Assembly (NCBI RefSeq): GCF_021608265.1
Contig: NZ_JAKIHP010000005.1
Coordinates: 1-64,000 of the forward strand
DNA from: Flavobacterium wongokense
Lineage (GTDB): Bacteria > Bacteroidota > Bacteroidia > Flavobacteriales > Flavobacteriaceae
Length of the DNA stretch: 64,000 nt
Direction: 5' to 3'
Under the pieces are notes generated by a model. It did not search any database. It was not told where the DNA came from and was given only the letters and a program-made list of their open reading frames with translations. Both the position numbers and the translations under genes were made by a program. Below, in pieces: positions 60,727 through 64,000 of the stretch; positions within the stretch are counted from its first letter, which is position 1; the number at the start of each line of letters is the position of its first letter.

Positions 60727-61749
60727 ATGAGATTATTTAGTAAACTGATGGTAGCAATTTTTTTATTGTCCATCCAATTTGTCAATGCACAATCGTGTAA
60801 CACGTGGATAACCATTATCGACGAATCCACAGGAAATGTAGTCCAGGAAATTAAAAACGGAACCGTTTATTCTTCAAGAGGATGTGTCACGGGTCCGGAA
60901 GCCACCATTCGGATCAAAATCCAGGAAGATTGTTCCAACAGCCCCGATGGAAGCGGCTGTCAAACCACTCCACATTTTACCGTAACCAATTTTCACGGCA
61001 ATTATGATTTTCCGGTAGCGGGCTCAGAAGTTTATACCAATGGCTTTCTTACCGAGTTTGTAACCAACATCCTTGGAGGGCCGATTACAATTTCGGGTAT
61101 CCAGTGTAATGGGTTAAGGGTGAAAGCAGCTATCAACATGTGTAGTGGTGATGGTCCTGGTCCTGTTAACCCTATTGACCCTTGTGCATTTTGTCCACCG
61201 GGAACCGAAAACTGTTTAGGATACGACATTAAAAAATGTTGTGATATGAACTGCCTGATCCTAACTGTAAAAGATCCAAAAAAATGCCCAGGCTGTTATT
61301 TGGTTACAGTTGTATTTGATGATGGAACCTCAACGGTTATAAACGTTAGTTTTAACGGTAATGATCGTTTAATGTACTGTTATTCCAAAAAAATCGCACA
61401 CGTCCTGTCCATAGTCCCTTATGACTGCCCGAATGGTTGCGGCGACACTGGTAGTGGGGAAAATAAAGTTGGCGTCAAGGAAATTCAAAAAGCGCCAGAA
61501 AGAAAATCTGAAGTCCAAAAAGACCGGATTATTTTATCGCCTAACCCTACAAAAACAGTAGTAACTTTTGAAGGCAGCAAGCTTAACGATTATTCAATTG
61601 CGGTATATGATGAGGCTGGAAAGCAGGTTTTAACCCAAACCGGCATCAACACTTCTTTAAGCCTTGAAAAATTGAGTAACGGCATTTACATTTATATGAT
61701 AAACGGAAAAGATGGTTATAAACAAACCGGAAAAATAATCAAGGAATAA
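60727..61749 (+). CDS. Cys-rich T9SS-exported protein
   Basis: A 340-residue secreted protein with a signal peptide (SIQFVNAQ). The mature N-terminal half holds many cysteines, with clusters such as CAFCPPGTENC, KKCCDMNC and KKCPGC, suggesting disulfide-linked or metal-binding modules. The C-terminal ~75 residues (ILSPNPTKTVVTF to TGKIIKE) are a T9SS type A sorting domain. No enzyme motif is recognised. The first ATG coincides with a TATCTTTA box; a second ATG at codon 8 would still give a short signal peptide. A strong terminator follows. Confidence 0.8.
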   Translation: MRLFSKLMVAIFLLSIQFVNAQSCNTWITIIDESTGNVVQEIKNGTVYSSRGCVTGPEATIRIKIQEDCSNSPDGSGCQTTPHFTVTNFHGNYDFPVAGSEVYTNGFLTEFVTNILGGPITISGIQCNGLRVKAAINMCSGDGPGPVNPIDPCAFCPPGTENCLGYDIKKCCDMNCLILTVKDPKKCPGCYLVTVVFDDGTSTVINVSFNGNDRLMYCYSKKIAHVLSIVPYDCPNGCGDTGSGENKVGVKEIQKAPERKSEVQKDRIILSPNPTKTVVTFEGSKLNDYSIAVYDEAGKQVLTQTGINTSLSLEKLSNGIYIYMINGKDGYKQTGKIIKE

Positions 61750-61770
61750 TTTCTTTGAATTCCAATTAAA

Positions 61771-61796
61771 AAAATCCCGCTCTTAAGCGGGATTTT
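61771..61796 (+). terminator. Terminator after the Cys-rich T9SS gene
   Basis: AAAATCCCGCT/AGCGGGATTTT with a CTTA loop forms an 11-bp perfect stem, followed on the plus strand by GTTTT. It is nearly identical to the obg terminator exactly 500 bp further on. Confidence 0.85.
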
Positions 61797-61799
61797 GTT

Positions 61800-61890
61800 T
61801 TATATGCCACGGCTGTTTTAAGGCTGCTGTGCATCAATATGGAGCATTTCCCAGAGTCTTTTATCCAATTCGGCTAAGCCTTGATGCTCC
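61800..61890 (-). pseudogene. Decayed copy of the 3' end of obg
   Basis: Read on the minus strand, this stretch encodes HQGLAELDKRLWEMLHIDAQQP, a stop, then NSRGI and a stop. It aligns without gaps to the obg C-terminus [28 protein letters not shown], with a Glu codon turned into TAA. Nucleotide identity is roughly two-thirds over about 110 bp including the terminator. Upstream of about 61886 the similarity ends. It is too short to act as obg and is probably a relic of duplication or recombination with a related strain. Confidence 0.65.
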
Positions 61891-62032
61891 CTCGTTAGGG
61901 CATAATTAACATAATTTTGTTCATTAGTTCCTTTTTATCAGACATTTATCTTGAAAAAAAGTATTATATTTATCTTGAATAAAATTGTGGCATGTGACCT
62001 ATGCCAAAACAGTAACCCAAAATTAAATAGTT

Positions 62033-62260
62033 ATGGAAGCAAATCAAACCGTAGGAAAACGTATTTCAGGATTTATACAGAAGGAAATAAAGAAACCTGC
62101 TTTCAGAAAGGCATTACTGGTCTTTTTTGTCTGTGCGCTATTGGGAACTGTCATAGGTTTTATCTTTGACATGCTGCAGCTTGGTGCCGGTGGAGGAATA
62201 GGCTTTGGGCTTATATGGATGGGAGCTGCCTATTTTGGACAAGAAGATGAGGACAAATAA
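62033..62260 (+). CDS. Small membrane protein of unknown function
   Basis: A 75-residue protein with a basic N-terminus (TVGKRISGFIQKEIKKPAFRK), two predicted membrane segments (about 28-44 and 50-68, the second Gly-rich) and an acidic end QEDEDK. No family is recognised. It lies between the obg-tail relic and obg, runs convergent to obg and shares its bidirectional terminator. An overlapping frame at 61951-62169 is less likely. Confidence 0.6.
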   Translation: MEANQTVGKRISGFIQKEIKKPAFRKALLVFFVCALLGTVIGFIFDMLQLGAGGGIGFGLIWMGAAYFGQEDEDK

Positions 62261-62271
62261 AAATTCAAACA

Positions 62272-62295
62272 AAATCCCGCTCATAAGCGGGATTT
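62272..62295 (-). terminator. Bidirectional terminator between obg and the small membrane gene
   Basis: AAATCCCGCT/AGCGGGATTT with a CATA loop forms a 10-bp stem. On the minus strand a T-rich run follows, serving obg. It differs from the terminator at 61771-61796 by a single base in the core. Confidence 0.85.
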
Positions 62296-62300
62296 ACTAT

Positions 62301-63335
62301 TTATATACCATGACTGTTTTCAGGCTCTTCGGTGTCTACATTGAGCATTTCCCAAAGTTTATCTTTTAGTTCCGTCAATCCTTGATTGGCCACAGATGAA
62401 ATGAACATATACGGTATTCCTTTGAATTCCTTGTCTAATTGTGCAGCCAATTCGGCTTTTAGTTCCTCATCGAGCATGTCGCTTTTGGAAACCACAATCA
62501 GTCGGTCTTTGTCTAACATTTCAGGATTGTAACGACGCAATTCATCCAACAGGATTTCATACTCTTTCTTGATATCATCGGCATCAGCAGGAACCAAAAA
62601 TAATAAGGTCGAATTACGTTCAATATGCCTTAGGAAATAATGCCCCAGACCTTTTCCTTCGGCTGCGCCTTCAATGATTCCGGGGATATCAGCCATTACA
62701 AACGATTTGAATTCACGATACGCCACAATTCCCAGATTGGGTTTTAAGGTCGTAAACGGATAATCGGCAATTTTGGGTTTAGCCGAAGTGAGCACCGAAA
62801 GCAAAGTCGATTTTCCTGCATTTGGGAAACCTACCAAACCTACATCGGCAAGAACTTTTAATTCCAAAATCACATCCATCTCTTCAGCTGGCATTCCGGG
62901 CTGTGCATAACGCGGCGTTTGGTTGGTAGAACTTCTGAAGTGCCAGTTTCCTAATCCTCCTTTTCCGCCTTTTATCAAGATTACTTCTTCACCATGTTCG
63001 GTAATTTCAAACAGGACTTCTTCGGTTTCCTTATCACGGACAACTGTTCCCAACGGAACTTCGATTACCTTATCTTCACCATCATGACCCGTACTTCTTG
63101 AACTTCCTCCGTCACCACCATGGCCTGCTTTGACGTGACGCGCAAATTTTAGATGAAACAACGTCCAAAGGCTTTTATTCCCTTTTAGGATTACGTGTCC
63201 ACCGCGACCTCCATCACCTCCATCAGGGCCACCTTTTTCAATAAATTTCTCGCGGTGTAAATGCGAAGAACCCTTTCCTCCCTTTCCGGAAGAAACATAT
63301 ATTTTTACGTAGTCTACGAAATTGCCTTCTGTCAT
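62301..63335 (-). CDS. obgE: GTPase Obg/CgtA
   Basis: A 344-residue GTPase that binds the 50S subunit and acts in ribosome maturation and stress responses. The Gly-rich Obg fold ([15 protein letters not shown] and neighbours) covers about 1-158. The G domain has G1 [13 protein letters not shown]3 [10 protein letters not shown] and G4 VVSKSD. The long OCT extension of some Obg proteins is absent; the end is a short acidic tail NSHGI. It lies 4 bp downstream of the CBS-domain gene. A decayed duplicate of its 3' end lies 500 bp away. Confidence 0.96.
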   Translation of the reverse strand: MTEGNFVDYVKIYVSSGKGGKGSSHLHREKFIEKGGPDGGDGGRGGHVILKGNKSLWTLFHLKFARHVKAGHGGDGGSSRSTGHDGEDKVIEVPLGTVVRDKETEEVLFEITEHGEEVILIKGGKGGLGNWHFRSSTNQTPRYAQPGMPAEEMDVILELKVLADVGLVGFPNAGKSTLLSVLTSAKPKIADYPFTTLKPNLGIVAYREFKSFVMADIPGIIEGAAEGKGLGHYFLRHIERNSTLLFLVPADADDIKKEYEILLDELRRYNPEMLDKDRLIVVSKSDMLDEELKAELAAQLDKEFKGIPYMFISSVANQGLTELKDKLWEMLNVDTEEPENSHGI

Positions 63336-63339
63336 AATC

Positions 63340-64000
63340 CTATTCTTTTAATGCCTTAACCAGCACTTTATCTATTTTCACGCCATCCATGTCAATGACT
63401 TCAAGTTCCAATCGGTTCCAAACCAGTTTTTCTCCCTGTGTTGGAATTTTACCCATTTCGGTCATAATCAATCCACTCACGGTAGTCACTTCATAATCGT
63501 TGGTAAGATCATCCATGTCGAAATACGTCAGGAAATCATGCAGCGAATACAAGCCATCAACCAACCACGTTCCGTCTTCACGGGCAATCAATTGGTATTC
63601 ATCTTCATCAAAATCGGCAGCATCGCCAACCAAAGCTTCGAGGATGTCATTCAGTGTAATGATTCCCTGAAACACACCATATTCATCGGTAACAAAAGCA
63701 TAATGCACTTTTGATTTCTTGAAATTTTCCAATGCCTTGTAAGCCGAAGTATGTTCAATAAGGTAAACCGGAGTTTTGGTAATCGACTTTAAGTTGAATT
63801 TCCCTTTTTCAAAACTCGCAAACAAATCCTTTAGCAAAACCACGCCTTCCACATCATCCATATTGTTTTCTTTGCAAACCGGATAAAACGAATGCAGTTC
63901 CTCCAACATTTTCTCTTTCAAATCCTCAACTTTATCATCAAGTGAAAGATAGACTATATGCTGGCGGTGTGTCATCAACGAATTGATTTTTCGGTCACCA
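63340..64000 (-). CDS. CBS/CorC-domain membrane protein (hemolysin C family), N-terminus outside window
   Basis: The frame is open from the stop at 63340 to the right edge, about 220 codons. It starts with [13 protein letters not shown], which in the family follows the DUF21/CNNM membrane domain, so the N-terminal membrane part is cut off. Two CBS motifs follow ([23 protein letters not shown] and [28 protein letters not shown]), then a CorC_HlyC transporter-associated domain ([15 protein letters not shown] to the end). Members export magnesium or related cations. The gene is 4 bp upstream of obg, so the two are probably co-transcribed. Confidence 0.88.
   Translation of the reverse strand, partial: GDRKINSLMTHRQHIVYLSLDDKVEDLKEKMLEELHSFYPVCKENNMDDVEGVVLLKDLFASFEKGKFNLKSITKTPVYLIEHTSAYKALENFKKSKVHYAFVTDEYGVFQGIITLNDILEALVGDAADFDEDEYQLIAREDGTWLVDGLYSLHDFLTYFDMDDLTNDYEVTTVSGLIMTEMGKIPTQGEKLVWNRLELEVIDMDGVKIDKVLVKALKE

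Noticed and set aside
61951-62169. Alternative 72-residue frame overlapping the small membrane gene
   Set aside because: It lacks membrane character and ends inside the better frame 62033-62260, which has a coherent two-segment membrane protein.

Overview
The window is a chromosomal segment of a member of Flavobacteriaceae, most likely Flavobacterium. Evidence seen in the sequence: secreted proteins end in type IX secretion system (T9SS) type A sorting tails (a YPNP or SPNP motif followed by a beta-rich end), there is a SusC/SusD pair, promoters carry the Bacteroidetes -7 box TAnnTTTG, start codons lack Shine-Dalgarno sequences, and the gene order rpsL-rpsG-fusA-S10-spc-alpha-rpoA-rplQ-carA near eno is the one known from flavobacteria. 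No tRNA, rRNA, CRISPR array, insertion sequence or phage gene was seen.

Layout. 1-1173: start of a large secreted Ig/PKD-like protein that runs off the left edge. 1544-5313: mnmA, a T9SS S8 protease and a FabK-like flavin enzyme, probably one operon closed by a long hairpin. 5414-10717: a MORN-repeat protein, proC, and pyrG-yidC. 10849-15866: guaA, then a coupled set of LysM/periplasmic-binding protein, OsmC, lipoprotein and DUF3820 protein. 15912-18437: T9SS leucine-rich-repeat protein. 18539-22383: eno, an unrecognised secreted helical protein on the other strand, and carA. 22606-39924: about 17 kb of unbroken minus-strand translation operons (str, S10, spc, alpha) with secY, infA, rpoA and 29 ribosomal protein genes. 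Its start has a textbook promoter and its end has a strong terminator. 40107-46721: an Omp85-like outer-membrane protein and the SusCD pair. 46789-55442: housekeeping and repair genes (rlmB, rhomboid, rarA, yjjG, radC, mpl, TPR protein) plus a T9SS delta-60 repeat protein. 55443-62300: the most accessory-looking stretch, with a symmetric array of repeated half-sites, an AT-rich orphan Imm11-like gene, an S46 dipeptidyl peptidase, an FAD monooxygenase, a Cys-rich T9SS protein, a decayed copy of the obg 3' end with its terminator, and a small membrane protein. 62301-64000: obg and a CBS/CorC-type protein running off the right edge.

Most of the window is conserved core genome. The unexplained signals are intergenic: structured gaps inside the ribosomal operon (30045-30185, 36458-36556), the half-site array at 55537-55643, the duplicated obg tail (61771-61886 against 62272-62390), and promoter boxes packed into terminators. 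No complete undescribed multigene system could be demonstrated. The best candidates for something new are the obg-end duplication with its passenger gene, and the array next to the Imm11-like gene.
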